Notes: a model not told the origin generated them from the sequence alone. 64,000 nt of DNA from Ptychodera flava (GCF_041260155.1 NC_091935.1:1821001-1885000); one strand, 5' to 3'; shown: positions 13,001-22,499, counted from the first letter of the stretch. Translations and numbers: made by a program.

Positions 13001-16000
13001 TATATAATTAATTATAGAATTACTTTTATTACCATGATATGAAAAATAAAACACTTCACATGCCATGAAAGGGAGATACAAAATTTACAATTCAGTGGTA
13101 ATATGGAGCCAGAAATATAGCTTTACGCTAGTCTAGTCTGGTCCATTTACGAAATTTGCATTGCATAGATAAACTCATGCACTGTTATACATTTCTATGT
13201 ACATGAGAGAACGTTTGATACCAGAGTAAGGTCTTCCTGTAAAACAATTTTCATATTCTGAGGTATTACGCTGTTGGGTAATTGCTTTAACGATCAATCA
13301 CTAAATTACATAATGACTGTTGTGACTTAATTACATGTAGTTCATAGTAAGGTATTCCTGTAACAGATACAGTGTCAGTGGTTTTGTGAAGCTACACCTT
13401 GAAGTATGTGCGTTGATTACATTAGGCAATGAGTTCCACTATTGAACACCCGTGTACGAAATTGTCAAAGCTTTGCACAGATCAAGTTCCCCATATTTAG
13501 GATTATTGTTAAATGTAGCTTTTTAACTTCCATTACTACTAATTTTCTTCCTGTATATTAAAACCATGTTAATTTCAGCAAAAGCGAAATCAGCACAAAC
13601 TGCCAAAATTACAAAATTTTGAATGTACACTATGCAAATATTTTACGATTGATAAAAATGTGAGGTTATTACGAAAGGATGCACGAGGACATTGGCACAG
13701 TGTATCGCCTGACGCGAAGCAAAGGGCGATGCACAGCACCAATGTCGGAGTGCATCCTTTGCGGTATTTTCGTAATAACCTTATTATTATACATCTTACA
13801 TTCGTGACTGGGGTATCAAATTGTCAGAGTATTGACCGTTTTTGTGCAGTGTCAACAATTTTTCTCCCGACTTTATCATGCCAGTGTGAAACGGTATCTC
13901 GGACGCGCTTCTGCAAGTTCTGGAGTGTGTGCACTGCACATGTACAGAGTGCACGCGAGACATGTTCTGGCATTGGTCTAATTGGTGCCTTGAAAATGTT
14001 TACCACTGAATGCGCAGATACAGCCGCAGGGGATGGGGCGCCTGGAGACCGTACGTGTTACGGAACAGGCGTTCTGTACGGCTTTCTTAGCGCACTCAAA
14101 AGTCTATTGTTCTCGATGGTAGATGTATAATAATACTCTGCTAGGAGGGCAAACTACACATATTTGTGCCATGATATTTTCCAGGAAAACTTCAACCTTT
14201 GCATCTGTCTTATATAAATGTAACTTTATGCATGGCCTCTTCCAAACACAGAACACAAACGTGATTTTGTTACCTGATGGTTAAATCAGTGATTAAAGTT
14301 GCCAATTTCTGTAATTCATACACGTGTTCTTGTATTCCATTTCAGTCGAAGACTTCACTTGGAGGGGAAATTTCATTTCAGAACACGTCATCTAAGCTGA
14401 CATTATTAACTCTTCACTTCCCAAAGCTGAGGATATTGTGGTGTCCAAGTCCACACGCTACAGCCGAGCTTTTCCAGCAACTCAAGGTCAGTATTTGCAA
14501 CATCTATTATTTACCTGATGGTACAATCTGGAGTACCGTGTAAAATATTTGAAAGCTTTATCTGAACGCATCAAAACTACAATTAATTGTGTTACGTTGG
14601 TCTAGCAAAAATGAATGAAAATCGTTTATTGTTTGATCATGTGATTTTTTTGCTTGTCTAATGTTCTGCACAGTCATATCCAGGTGAAGTCAGATCAAAA
14701 CAATATTACACCCTGAAATGGGTGACCCAATCTAAAACAATATTACATCCTGAAATGGGTAACCCAATCTAAAACAATATTACACCCTGAAATGGGTGAC
14801 CCAATCTAAAACAATATTACATCCTGAAATGGGTAACCCAATCTAAAACAATATTACACCCTGAAATGGGTGACCCAATCTAAAACAATATTACACCCTG
14901 AAATGGGTAACCCAATCTAAAACAATATTACACCCCGAAATGGGTAACCCAATCTAAAACAATATTACATCCTGAAATGGGTAACCCAATCTAAAACAAT
15001 ATTACACCCTGAAATGGGTAACCCAATCTAAAACAATATTACACCCTGAAATGGGTAACCCAATCTAAAACAATATTACACCCCGAAATGGGTAACCCAA
15101 TCTAAAACGCGATCACTTCTTTTTATAATTTATTTTCACTTCAGAAACGTAATATCAATGATATTTCATTTGTCTTTTCAAGATGGGTAAAGAACAACCC
15201 GATAGTGCTGTAGCCATGACGATAACAGGGGATGAAGACAGTGAGAAAGCACTGTCTGAGAAGTACACTTATGGAACCTATGATTTTGTTATCAAGCTAC
15301 CAGGCATCAACTCCAAAAATTACTGGTAGGACTGCTCATTCAGTTCCATAAAAATAACACAATAGCATTTTTTATGTGTTTTGTTACATGTTTAATCAAT
15401 GAACCACAATTACTTGAATAATAAATTTGATAAATCCAATTTTAGATCATCCTTTGTCCTTGGAAAATTTTGGATGGAAATGATGGCATTAATGTATCAG
15501 CAAAAAGATAAAATCAACAAAAGATCTATTTATAAAAGAACCTCACTACAAGAATACAACTTCACAACAGAAACATGTTGTGTGGTGTGTAGTCATGGCA
15601 TAGTGCAGTCAGCTCCATTTAAGTCAGTATTACGCTGTAAGGCTTACATGTACATTTGATCTACCCCATGCAGGTACGGTAGGCATGTTGTCTGTCTGTC
15701 TGTCTGTCCTGCTGTCAATTTTGTCTGTGTGTCTCCTGCTGTCTGTTTTGTCTGTGTGCCATGGTCTACCCATCTCTAAGTATACATATATCTCTCTATG
15801 ACAAAATTTCTCGCGTAGGTAAAAAAAGTCTGCAGTCAAAGTTGTGGTAATTTTATGTTTGATTTATTCATGCAAAATTGAACATTTGAACAATTTATGA
15901 TCGGTGTGGCTGAAAAATTTGATATAATCACTAATGGGACAATTTCATCAAAATGACTCCGCCAAAATGCATGTAATTTGGTAGAATTATTGAGTAGGCA

Positions 16001-17482
16001 AATATAATGGTAAAAGTGGAAGACAGTTAGTTGGCATTATTTGAACATCAAGGAGTAATGAACCAAATGTTTAGCAATATAGTGTGTAGAAACTTCAGGC
16101 TGGCTGTGAAACACTCTGTTTATGGGTGTAGCTTGCATAAATTATGCTGATTTACATACGATGCATATAATTTTTTGCTCATATTTGGTGTTTATATAAA
16201 TACCAAAAAGAGCTTATATGGTGAGTCGGTGGCGTCTGTATGTCTGTATCTTTGTGGGTATGTATGTGCGGATGTATGTCCATCACACGCAAAAGCTCCC
16301 ATACCGCCTAAGCTACCATCTCAGTATTTGGTGTACAGGTAGATGCAGGGGTTGAGATGTGACGTTGTTCAAATGAACACGTCAGTGTCAAAAATGTGCA
16401 AATGAGGTAAGAAAAAGGGAAATTCTGCAAATGTTCAGGAGTGGTGGCATGCCAAGGGCTGAAACAGGATACTCCACTGACGTTGAGTCATTTCCTGTCA
16501 TTGTTTATGAACTGTTACATATTAACAGACCTGCTCAAACTAAGGGACGGACCATTAGATCTTGGGAAGGGATGGTCACAATGAAATTGTGAACATTTTT
16601 TTTACAATTGTAAATTTCTAAAAAAAAATTTTCCTGTGCTAATTTTTTTGACTGAGTGCATTTTCAGATTTATAATTTTTTTTAGTTCGATGCTGTCTGA
16701 GGATACAATGTACATCCATATCACTAGCGCAAATAAGATTGCGTGCTGTAACTACAACATACATGTGGCCCAGTGATTTATATTGATGATAGATTTTGCG
16801 AAATGTTGCAGATCATCTTTTGACAAGCTGAGAAGCTGTTTGCAAAAAATGTGGTGAAATTTCAATATTTGTGTTTTTAGGACAATTTTTGCCCTTTTTT
16901 GATCAAAACATCTATTTCTCTGTAGCAGTGTGTCCAACTTCTGTCATTCTTGTTTTTCTGCTTTGAATACTTCTTGTTGTTTTTCTGGTTGTACTGTGCA
17001 GAAATCATTGTCATAACATCAACGTAGAATTTTCCACCACTGAACAGATAGAAACAACATTTATTGTTGATCATTGGTACTGGTATGTACCAATTCTGAT
17101 CAAATGTGAGCGACACAGTATAATTGCGGTATTTTTTCAAACTGGCAACAGACATTAATAATACAAAAATGTGCAGTGAAAGTTTTCTGTGTAAACATTG
17201 TCTTTCTGTTTGAGGTTCATAGTGCTTCACTAAATCATAGTCAACTGGATTCACCGTTTTATTTTGATTTTATCGACTAGGATGATCATGAACAAGGTGA
17301 AAAATCTTGCTGAACTGATCAGCCTTTCCAGTGAAGAATTGAGTCAGTTGCTCGGCAACGCAAATAACGGTAAAGCATTGTGGGAGTTCCTTCACCAGAA
17401 AGAACAGCAATCAAAGCAGACTTCAGCCGCAGCTTCCAAGGAAAGTACTTCTTACAGAACAAAACGCAAAGTGAAAAAATGA
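1..17482 (+). CDS. ERCC4: DNA repair endonuclease XPF (ERCC4), C-terminal four coding exons; 5' part lies before the window
   Basis: XPF is the catalytic subunit of the XPF-ERCC1 structure-specific endonuclease, which makes the 5' incision in nucleotide excision repair and acts in interstrand crosslink repair in the nucleus. The coding exons read here are 1-126, 14346-14486, 15183-15325 and 17281-17482, and their phases join without a break. The first exon continues the nuclease domain: its Asp at bases 7-9 is the D of the ERKx3D metal-binding motif (the ERK lies just off the window), followed by [14 protein letters not shown] and VLLIEFDP. Exon two carries [20 protein letters not shown] and SPHATAELF, nearly identical to vertebrate XPF. 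Exons three and four encode the tandem helix-hairpin-helix domain ([10 protein letters not shown], then [18 protein letters not shown]), which pairs with ERCC1. A lysine/arginine-rich tail (RTKRKVKK) ends the protein. The last residues differ from vertebrate XPF, which is usual for this tail. Identification is by remembered family sequence, and the motif agreement is very strong. Confidence 0.96.
127..5690. other. ERCC4 intron, 5' part: mostly unremarkable AT-rich DNA
   Basis: Apart from a (TTTA)n tract at 958-1016, I see no exon, RNA gene or recognisable transposon here. Open frames are short and lack splice or codon signals. A short pair of complementary 'aactgtgtcg' sequences near 2705-2745 is the only local symmetry I noticed. 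Confidence 0.6.
958..1016. repeat. (TTTA)n microsatellite
   Basis: About fourteen tandem copies of a 4-base ATTT unit, with one TATG interruption near 973. Confidence 0.95.
5700..6640. repeat. VNTR of TGTGACTG-type units inside the ERCC4 intron
   Basis: Almost 950 bases consist of degenerate tandem copies of a roughly 12-18 base unit built from TCTGTGACTG, TGTGACTGG and TATGACTGGTC blocks. Unit length varies because the short TGTGAC submotif is itself repeated. Longer blocks (for example CCGTGACTATGACCGGTCTC near 6105 and 6330) recur, so there is higher-order duplication as well. No reading frame is kept. Confidence 0.93.
6641..9300. other. ERCC4 intron, middle part: no gene seen
   Basis: AT-rich intronic DNA. 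An ATTATTATTATT run followed by antisense AATAAA-like signals near 6680-6780 could be the tail of an old minus-strand retroposon, but no coding remnant supports this. Open frames at 7103-7363 and 9068-9319 look like chance. Confidence 0.5.
9305..9570. repeat. Tandem array with 82-bp higher-order period built from 20-bp subunits
   Basis: The block CATCACATCTGAGA starts at 9348, 9430 and 9512, a spacing of exactly 82 bases each time. Within each block are four related 20-base subunits of the form GACATCATCAAAGCTGAGAT. Decayed subunits extend a little on both sides. Confidence 0.9.
9878..9899. repeat. (CA)n microsatellite touching the left end of the Penelope-like element
   Basis: About eleven CA units run directly into the left inverted repeat of the retroelement at 9899, so the element probably inserted at this tract. 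Confidence 0.9.
9899..9959 (-). repeat. Left 61-bp inverted repeat of the Penelope-like element
   Basis: Perfect reverse complement of 10812-10872. It begins CCAGCCGTCTTTATC and ends CTTAAAATATT. It supplies the ATG at 9940 that opens the PLE reading frame. Confidence 0.95.
9940..10821 (+). CDS. Penelope-like element ORF remnant: RT thumb region plus GIY-YIG endonuclease
   Basis: An open frame of 293 codons. Residues 8-75 ([51 protein letters not shown]) match the C-terminal end of PLE reverse transcriptases. The palm with its catalytic Asp pair is absent. Residues from about 185 form a PLE-type GIY-YIG domain: CGPIYHIRC, a Cys pair in [26 protein letters not shown] (YIG plus the conserved Arg), SKHI, the catalytic Glu in RGIKEAIY and the Asn in PTLNRD. 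All key nuclease residues I would look for are present. The first codons come from the inverted repeat, not from the ancestral protein. Expression is unknown; the element sits in an ERCC4 intron in sense orientation. Confidence 0.88.
   Translation: MRDLKIFTHHINNLDQHIKFTTEEEHDNALAFLDVETIRRPDGQIKTKVFRKSTHTDQYLHFTSNHPLVHKMGVVRTLHHRADLICSDPNDRLEEKTHINNALHHCGYPSWAIKQATRTRKKAHTNSVQRNGNQKKVHVTAPYIKNLTEILQHTFRTYGVQLHARPFNTIRQLLVCPKDPTPSKDVCGPIYHIRCEGCGDNECKMDYIGETERSLQARVKEHRHPSCVTSEVSKHIHNDSPGHNFMVENVKILDREPDWFKRGIKEAIYIRTHKPTLNRDGGRYQLPESGIIF
10812..10872 (+). repeat. Right 61-bp inverted repeat of the Penelope-like element
   Basis: Begins inside the last ORF codons and ends GACGGCTGG. The sequence just after it (ATAGTTGTCGAAAGC) is not repeated at the left end, so the duplication stops exactly at GGCTGG. 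Confidence 0.95.
10973..13660. other. ERCC4 intron, 3' part: R1 repeat copy and otherwise no gene
   Basis: Apart from the R1 copy at 12003-12355, this stretch shows only AT-rich sequence. Open frames at 11792-11974 and 12639-12911 have no recognisable domains or splice context. Confidence 0.55.
12003..12355 (+). mobile_element. R1 MITE-like repeat, copy 1
   Basis: About 350 bases belonging to the family called R1 here. It starts TGCACCTCTGGGACAG, contains GGCGGCCATTTTGAATTTCAAAT and ends GAGGTGCATACTACCT. The family ends are imperfect inverted repeats of AAGGTAGTATGCGCCTCG. No coding capacity. Confidence 0.8.
13663..13781. repeat. Fold-back element, 119 bp
   Basis: Left arm AGGTTATTACGAAA ... 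GGATGCACGAGGACATTGGC is matched by the reverse complement of the right arm (GACATTGGTG ... GGATGCAC ... TTTCGTAATAACCT), with an extra 11 bases in the right arm. The loop is short (near TGACGCGAAGC). The DNA or RNA would form a long hairpin. Confidence 0.85.
13782..14135. mobile_element. Short inverted-repeat element directly abutting the fold-back element
   Basis: Starts TATTATTATACATCT and ends with its exact reverse complement AGATGTATAATAATA, about 354 bases in all. The interior is more GC-rich than the flanks (CGTACG, TTACGGAACAGGCG). It shares its left boundary with the preceding hairpin, so the two may be one composite. The long open frame here (13660-14130) lies wholly within these repeats and is not taken as a gene. 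Confidence 0.65.
14346..14486 (+). CDS. ERCC4: ERCC4 exon (end of nuclease domain)
   Basis: The exon follows an acceptor reading CCATTTCAG and ends before the donor GTCAGT. It has 141 bases, 47 codons, phase 0 at both ends. It encodes the [12 protein letters not shown] and [12 protein letters not shown] blocks that mark XPF. Confidence 0.95.
14697..15103. repeat. Minisatellite: eleven exact-length 37-bp units in the ERCC4 intron
   Basis: Eleven units of exactly 37 bases fill 407 bases with no indels. Each has an AT-rich half (AAAACAATATTACA) and a palindromic half (TGGGTNACCCA). Units differ only at three or four sites. The first four alternate as two dimers (CACCC/GTGACCC, then CATCC/GTAACCC), later units are nearly uniform, and CCCCG variants recur at units 7 and 11. 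This pattern indicates recent amplification by multi-unit steps. It ends 79 bases before the next exon. Confidence 0.97.
15183..15325 (+). CDS. ERCC4: ERCC4 exon (linker and first helix-hairpin-helix)
   Basis: The acceptor is TTTTCAAG at 15175-15182 and the donor GTAGGA at 15326. The exon starts in phase 0 and leaves two bases (TG) that join the first G of the next exon to give Trp. It encodes an acidic linker and then [15 protein letters not shown], the first hairpin of the HhH2 domain. It starts only 79 bases after a 37-bp minisatellite. Confidence 0.92.
15326..17280. other. Last ERCC4 intron: simple TGTC tract, otherwise nothing recognised
   Basis: It contains a TGTC/CTGT-rich stretch at 15683-15755 and AT-rich DNA. 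Open frames (15399-15659; minus 16877-17254) show no domain. Confidence 0.55.
15683..15755. repeat. TGTC/TGTG-rich microsatellite tract
   Basis: Five to six TGTC units followed by interrupted TCTGTGTGTC and CTGCTGTC blocks. Confidence 0.8.
17281..17482 (+). CDS. ERCC4: ERCC4 terminal coding exon (second helix-hairpin-helix and basic tail)
   Basis: The acceptor is ATCGACTAG at the end of a T-rich tract. One base completes the split Trp codon, then the frame runs through [18 protein letters not shown] to TGA at 17480-17482. The spacing of MIMNKVKN matches vertebrate MHHVKN residue for residue, which fixes the splice. Confidence 0.94.
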
Positions 17483-17580
17483 TGTTTCTTTCATTCTGTA
17501 AATAGTTCAAGCTGATCAACTGAGTTTTGACAGAAAGTATTTATTTTGTATTAAAGCATTATTTTGTATTAAGATTAAGA

Positions 17581-17586
17581 AATAAA
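17581..17586 (+). promoter_or_regulatory. ERCC4 polyadenylation signal AATAAA
   Basis: A canonical AATAAA lies 99 bases after the ERCC4 stop, followed about 20 bases later by a TGTCTTGTGTCTGTC GT-rich element, the usual arrangement of a cleavage site. Confidence 0.8.
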
Positions 17587-18102
17587 GTTGAAATCTTAAG
17601 CTGTCTTGTGTCTGTCTAAAATTTATGTGAGGCATGGCTGCGGGGTGAAATTTTGGGTTGATTTGCCTGAGCAATATTCATTGTAGGTATTTTGTAGGAA
17701 GTAAACCCAGGCAGGCAACTTTAACACTTCCTACAGCAATGAAACTAGCACCTGTTCTGATCACTTATAATGTTTTACACACTGTACATCTACATCCAGT
17801 ATAACTCACATCTGATCTCAGTAAACGATAATTACTCACGTCCGATCCAGTCTCAGTTAAAACCAAAATTGGAAACTGTTTCCTCCTGTTCATGGGGCAG
17901 GTAGTTGTAAAATTTCATTTCCTTTGCCAAACATTTACTGTAGATAGACAGATGGTTAGGCAAAGCTTTTTACATTTGAACTGAAAGCATATGCTTTGAT
18001 GAAAATTGACAGAATGTGTTCAGATACTGAGAGACCGGTGATTGGTCTTTGAATGTTGCATATTTTCATTTTGCACATTTTTACATTTTTACAATTACAC
18101 AC

Positions 18103-18420
18103 TAGTTTTGAGTCCCCACGGACAAACATATAGGTTTGGTCATGTCCTTATGTGCGTGCGTCCGTCCGTCCGTTCACGCAGATATCTCAGAGACGCCTGG
18201 AGCAATTTCGTTCAAAATTGGTACAAGGATTATTACCTATGCCATACATATGCACGTTGATTTGTTTTACGATCCGATCCAATATAGCCGTATGGCAGCC
18301 ATTTTTAACACGTGGGCTTATGTCTTAGCAATGTCTGTCTGTGTGTCCGTGTGTGTGTGTTTGTGTGTGTTAGTGTGTGTGTGTGTGTGTGTGTCTGTCT
18401 GTCTGTTTACACGATAACTC
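18103..18420 (+). repeat. Head of the GTCCCCACGGAC repeat family, copy 1, with (TG)n tract
   Basis: The sequence starts at GAGTCCCCACGGAC, continues through GGTTTGGTCATGTCC, a CGTCCGTCCGT run, CACGCAGATATCTCAGAGA, TTGGTACAAGGA and a GTATGGCAGCCATTTTT motif, then a GT-rich microsatellite at 18336-18410. Similar heads occur at about 20495, 58650 and 58975, all on the plus strand and all followed by tandem units. Confidence 0.75.
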
Positions 18421-19990
18421 AAAAACGCCTGTACGGATTCAAGTCAGATTTGGTACATAGGTACCATATGCTACTTGCAAGAACTGATTAGATTTTGCTT
18501 AGTGTGGCCTGCATATTAATGAAGTTATGCAATATCGTTTTTTTCCATACAATGGTTTCCCTATGGAAACGGTAATGACAGTGTAGACATATATCAAGAA
18601 ATACTGCACAAAATTTCATGAAACTTTTCACAGATGACAATCTAAGAACATTATGATGATACTGTGAGTGTCATGTCAATTATCTTCTCATTTGCATATT
18701 AATGAACTTTTTTTATTAGTGTCATAACTCTGAAATTCCTGCACCAAACTTGATGATACTTGCAACAAATATCGATCTGATATATATCTAATTATACTTA
18801 GAAACATTAGGCAGTGTCAAGTTAATAAATAGCTCATTTACATATTTTATGAAGGTTTGTAATTAGTCATATAACTCCGATATTACTTCGCCAAATGTGA
18901 TTAAATCTGCTGCAGATACTGATCCGACTGATATGTAACTGTAGTGTAAAGCATTTAGTAGTGTGAAATTAATTAAGGGTTCATTTGCATATGTAATGAA
19001 CTTTGTAATTAGGTACATAACTCTGAAATTATGGCACCCAAATCAGTGAAATTGGGTACAGATATTGTTTTGATAAATATCTAATTGTACTGAGAAGCAT
19101 TTGGCAGTGTCAAGTAACAAATAGTCATTTGCATATTTTATGAAGTTTAGTAATTAGTGATATAACTCCAAAATAACTGCACCAAATGTGATGAAATCTG
19201 CTGCAGATACTGATCCGACAGATATCTAATTGTGGTGAAGAGCATTTAGTTGTGTGAAATTAATTAAGGGTTCATTTGCATATTTAATGAACTTTGTAAT
19301 TAGTGATATTACTCCAAAATTACAGCGTTAAATTTGATGAAACTTGCTACAGATGTTGATCTGATAAATATCCAATTGTACTGAGAAGCATTGAGCAGTG
19401 TCAAGTTAATAATTAGCTCATTTGCATATTGCATGAAGTCTTATAATTAGTCATATAACTCCGAAATAAGTGCATCAAATGTGATGGAAACTGCTGAACA
19501 TACTGATACGACAGATATCTAACTGTGTTGTAAAGCATTTAGAAATGTAAAGTTAATTAAGGATTCATTTGCATATTTAATAAACTTTGTAATTAGGTAT
19601 ATAACTCTGAAATTACGGCACCCAAGTCAGTGAAATGGGGTACAGATATTGTTTTAATAAATATCTAATTGTACTGAGAAGCATTTGGCAGTGTCAAGTT
19701 AATTTAGGGTTTATTTGCATATTTAATGAACTTTGTAATTAGTGACATTACTCTAAAATTACAGCATTGAATTAAATAAAACGTGCTACAAATGTCGATC
19801 TGATGGATATCTAATTGTCCCATAAAGCATTGAGCAGTGTCAAGTTAATTAACAGCTCATTTGCATAATAAATAAAGTTTTGTAATAAGTGATGAAACTC
19901 TGAGAGTACTGTGCGAAGTTTAAAAAAACCTGCTACATATAGTGATAACATATATCTTATTGTTCTGTGAAGAGTACTACTATTAATGAA
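18421..19990 (+). repeat. Satellite-like array of about 145-bp units carrying ATTTGCAT
   Basis: Roughly ten diverged units. The anchor TCATTTGCATATTTAATGAA or a close variant appears near 18692, 18834, 18988, 19125, 19271, 19428, 19566, 19709 and 19856, a spacing of about 140-157. Each unit also has a CATAACTCCGAAATTA-like block, a GCACCAAATTTGATG-like block and GATATCTAATTGTACTGAG. No open frame is conserved. Unit length is close to a nucleosome core. Confidence 0.85.
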
Positions 19991-20039
19991 CCTGGTGTAA
20001 AACACGTGAGCACATTCAGTTCATATCTGGTGTTTCGTG

Positions 20040-21510
20040 TATTTGATGTCGGTGCGCATGTTCATGCAAATTTCTGAGTGATGCTAAGAGGGATTCCATT
20101 CAAAATTGGTACATAGATTACTCTATATCTAATCAATATGCACATTGATTTTTGTTTTGATCCGGTCTAAAATGGCTGCTCGGCGGCCATTTTGTTTCCA
20201 ATATTTGACGACTGTGGGTTTGTTCACGTAAATTTCTCAGGGATGCTGGGCGCGATCGCATTGAAAGTTGGTACATATATTAATCCCTATCACACATATA
20301 TGCATGCCGATTTTTGTAAAGATTCAATCAAAAATGGCTGTGTGACGGCCGTTTTCTTTCCTGCATTTGGCCATCCACAGGATCCCCAGGTTTGATCCAC
20401 AGGCGTTCCAGGATGAATTTAATATTAATGCTGTGTCCATGCATAGGAGCTAATGAATGCAGATACCTAAGATATTCCTGTGCCAGATCTTTTTGGTCCC
20501 CCCGGACGGTCATGTCCGGGAATCCGTACGTGCATGCGTTCGTGCATCTGTGCGTGTGTGCGTGCATCCATTCACGCAGATATTTCAGAGATGCCTGGAG
20601 CGATTTTATTCAAACTTGGTACAAGGATTATTTCATATGTCATACAGATGCACGTCAATTTGTTTTGTGATACGATCTAATATGGCTGCCAGGCGGCCAT
20701 TTTATTACGATTTTTTCATGTACAGAGTCATTACTCAGGCATGTTTCAACCGATTTTATTCAAACTTGGTACAAGGACATTGACCTATGTCATACACATG
20801 CACATCGATTTGTTTTGTGATGTAATCCAATATGGCCGCCGTGTGGCCATTTTGTTACCTTTTTTTCATGTCCGGAACCATAACTCAGACATGTATCAAG
20901 CGAATTTATTCAAAGTTGGTACAAGGAGATTGACCAATGTCATACATATACGCATTAATTTATTTTGTGATAGGATCCAATATGGCTGCTCTGCGGCTAT
21001 TTTGTTATGATTTTTTCATGTACAAAGCCATAACTCAGGCATATCTCAACTGATTTTATTCAAGCTTGGTACAAGAACATTGACCTATATCATACATATG
21101 CTCTTCAATTTGTTTATTGATATGATCCAATATGGCCGCCAGGCGGCCATTTTATTACGATTTTTACATGTACAGAGCCATAACTCAGGCATGTTTCAAC
21201 CGATTTTATTCAAAGTTGGTACAACGACATTGACTGTAATGTCATAGATATGCACATCAATTTGATTTGTGATACGAGCCAATATGGCTGCCGTGCGGCC
21301 ATTTTGTTACAATTTTTCATGGACAGAGCCATAACTCAGGCATATCTCAACCGATTGTATTCAAAGTTGGTACAAGGACATTGACCTATGTCATACACGT
21401 GCACATTGATTTGTTTTGTGATACGAATCAATATGGCTGCCAGGCGGCCATTTTATTATGATTTTTTCATGTCCTGAACCATAACTCAGACATGTATCAA
21501 GCGAAGTTTA
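20040..21510 (+). repeat. Satellite-like array of about 150-bp units carrying AATATGGCNGCC
   Basis: About nine units. The AATATGGC block recurs at roughly 20679, 20829, 20981, 21130, 21281 and 21430 (period 150), with more diverged units upstream at about 20167 and 20330 and a second GTCC-head-like segment near 20495. Each unit reads CATAACTCAGGCATG, CCGATTTTATTCAAA, TTGGTACAAGGACATTGACC, CACATCGATTTG and a palindromic ATGGCCGCCNGGCGGCCAT. Short open frames across it are periodic artefacts. Confidence 0.88.
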
Positions 21511-21858
21511 TTTTTATCATAGACCTAATGAAGAGGACCTTATCCTCTCTGAGGACCTGTAATCAAAGCACCCATTAACAAGTGAGGACTGTGTCATCAA
21601 CGATGACTTGTAAATCTGCGTAACTGTTTCTCAGGGAGCTAAGGCAGGAACCTGTCCATGATAGAAAGGTTTTAATGTGTAAAAATCTTATTGCCTCATT
21701 GCCGATAATTAGAGTCACTTTTTTAAAGAACAAATCACCATTTGTTAACAATGTCAAACATTTTTATTTTGTTATGGAAGTTTTTTTTATTTTATTCCAG
21801 TATCTGAAGCGTATTTAGTTAGAGTAAAGCTGGTGCCCTGCTTAGAGTGATAACATAC

Positions 21859-22049
21859 TTAACTCTTTGAGCACCAAAGTCAATTTTTCTGAGATTTTCG
21901 CCAAAATTTTGAGAAAAAAACTGTAGCTAAAGAAGTGTGATGTCCATTTGGTCCAAAACTATCAAGAGGTTATAGAAAAATTCATGAAAATTGGTAAAAT
22001 TTTGCACTAAAATTTTAGCGGGAAAAAATTACAGCGCTTAAAGGGTTAA
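21859..22049. mobile_element. TTAA-bounded MITE (TTAACCCTTTGAG family), 191 bp
   Basis: Begins TTAACTCTTTGAGCACC and ends GCGCTTAAAGGGTTAA, its near-perfect inverse. TTAA at both ends followed by a CCC-type terminus is the piggyBac hallmark, so I infer a non-autonomous piggyBac-like element. There is no coding sequence inside. Confidence 0.75.
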
Positions 22050-22112
22050 TCATCTGACACAGATGTGGCAAATAAATGCTACATTGGTATAATTTCAGTA
22101 CAAACAACAGTT

Positions 22113-22213
22113 AACCAATCAGCAGCAGCTGTCTGTCAACCAATCAGCAACAGCTATCTGTCAACCAATCAGCACCAGCAACTTGGTTAACCAATCAGCA
22201 GCAGCTGTATGTT
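22113..22213. repeat. Four tandem 25-26 bp units, each with a CCAAT box and an E-box-like CAGCTG
   Basis: Units start AACCAATCAGCA at 22113, 22138, 22163 and 22189. Three carry CAGCAGCTGT or CAACAGCTAT. CCAATCAG is a perfect NF-Y core and CAGCTG a bHLH-type site. The function is unknown and there is no gene immediately beside it. Confidence 0.9.
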
Positions 22214-22499
22214 AAGTCACATTTAACAACATGAAAGATTTCCTTCGTTGACATGTGCTTCATTTCATTAATGACATTATTTTCAACACGTCACTGTCAA
22301 ATCTATTCCATATCAAATGTCCAGATAAGAAAGGTATCCATAAAGAAAGGTTTTCAATAGAAAGTTTTTATCTGATAAGCAGGGCTTCAGAGGACTTGCT
22401 AAAACTGACCATCCATCAAACAGTATATATTACCACAGACCACTTGTCATATATTTACTTGGCAAAATCATAACTTCCTTCATAATACGGCTAGTTTTC

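Noticed and set aside
13660-14130. 156-codon plus-strand open frame
   Set aside because: It lies entirely in the fold-back element and the adjoining inverted-repeat element; no domain is seen.
14697-15103. CRISPR-like array
   Set aside because: The 37-bp units are contiguous with no unique spacers, and the context is a spliced animal gene; it is a minisatellite.
20392-21010. Cluster of overlapping frames with repeated VHFICHTDA/NLVQG-type peptides
   Set aside because: They are periodic readings of the 150-bp satellite in several frames.
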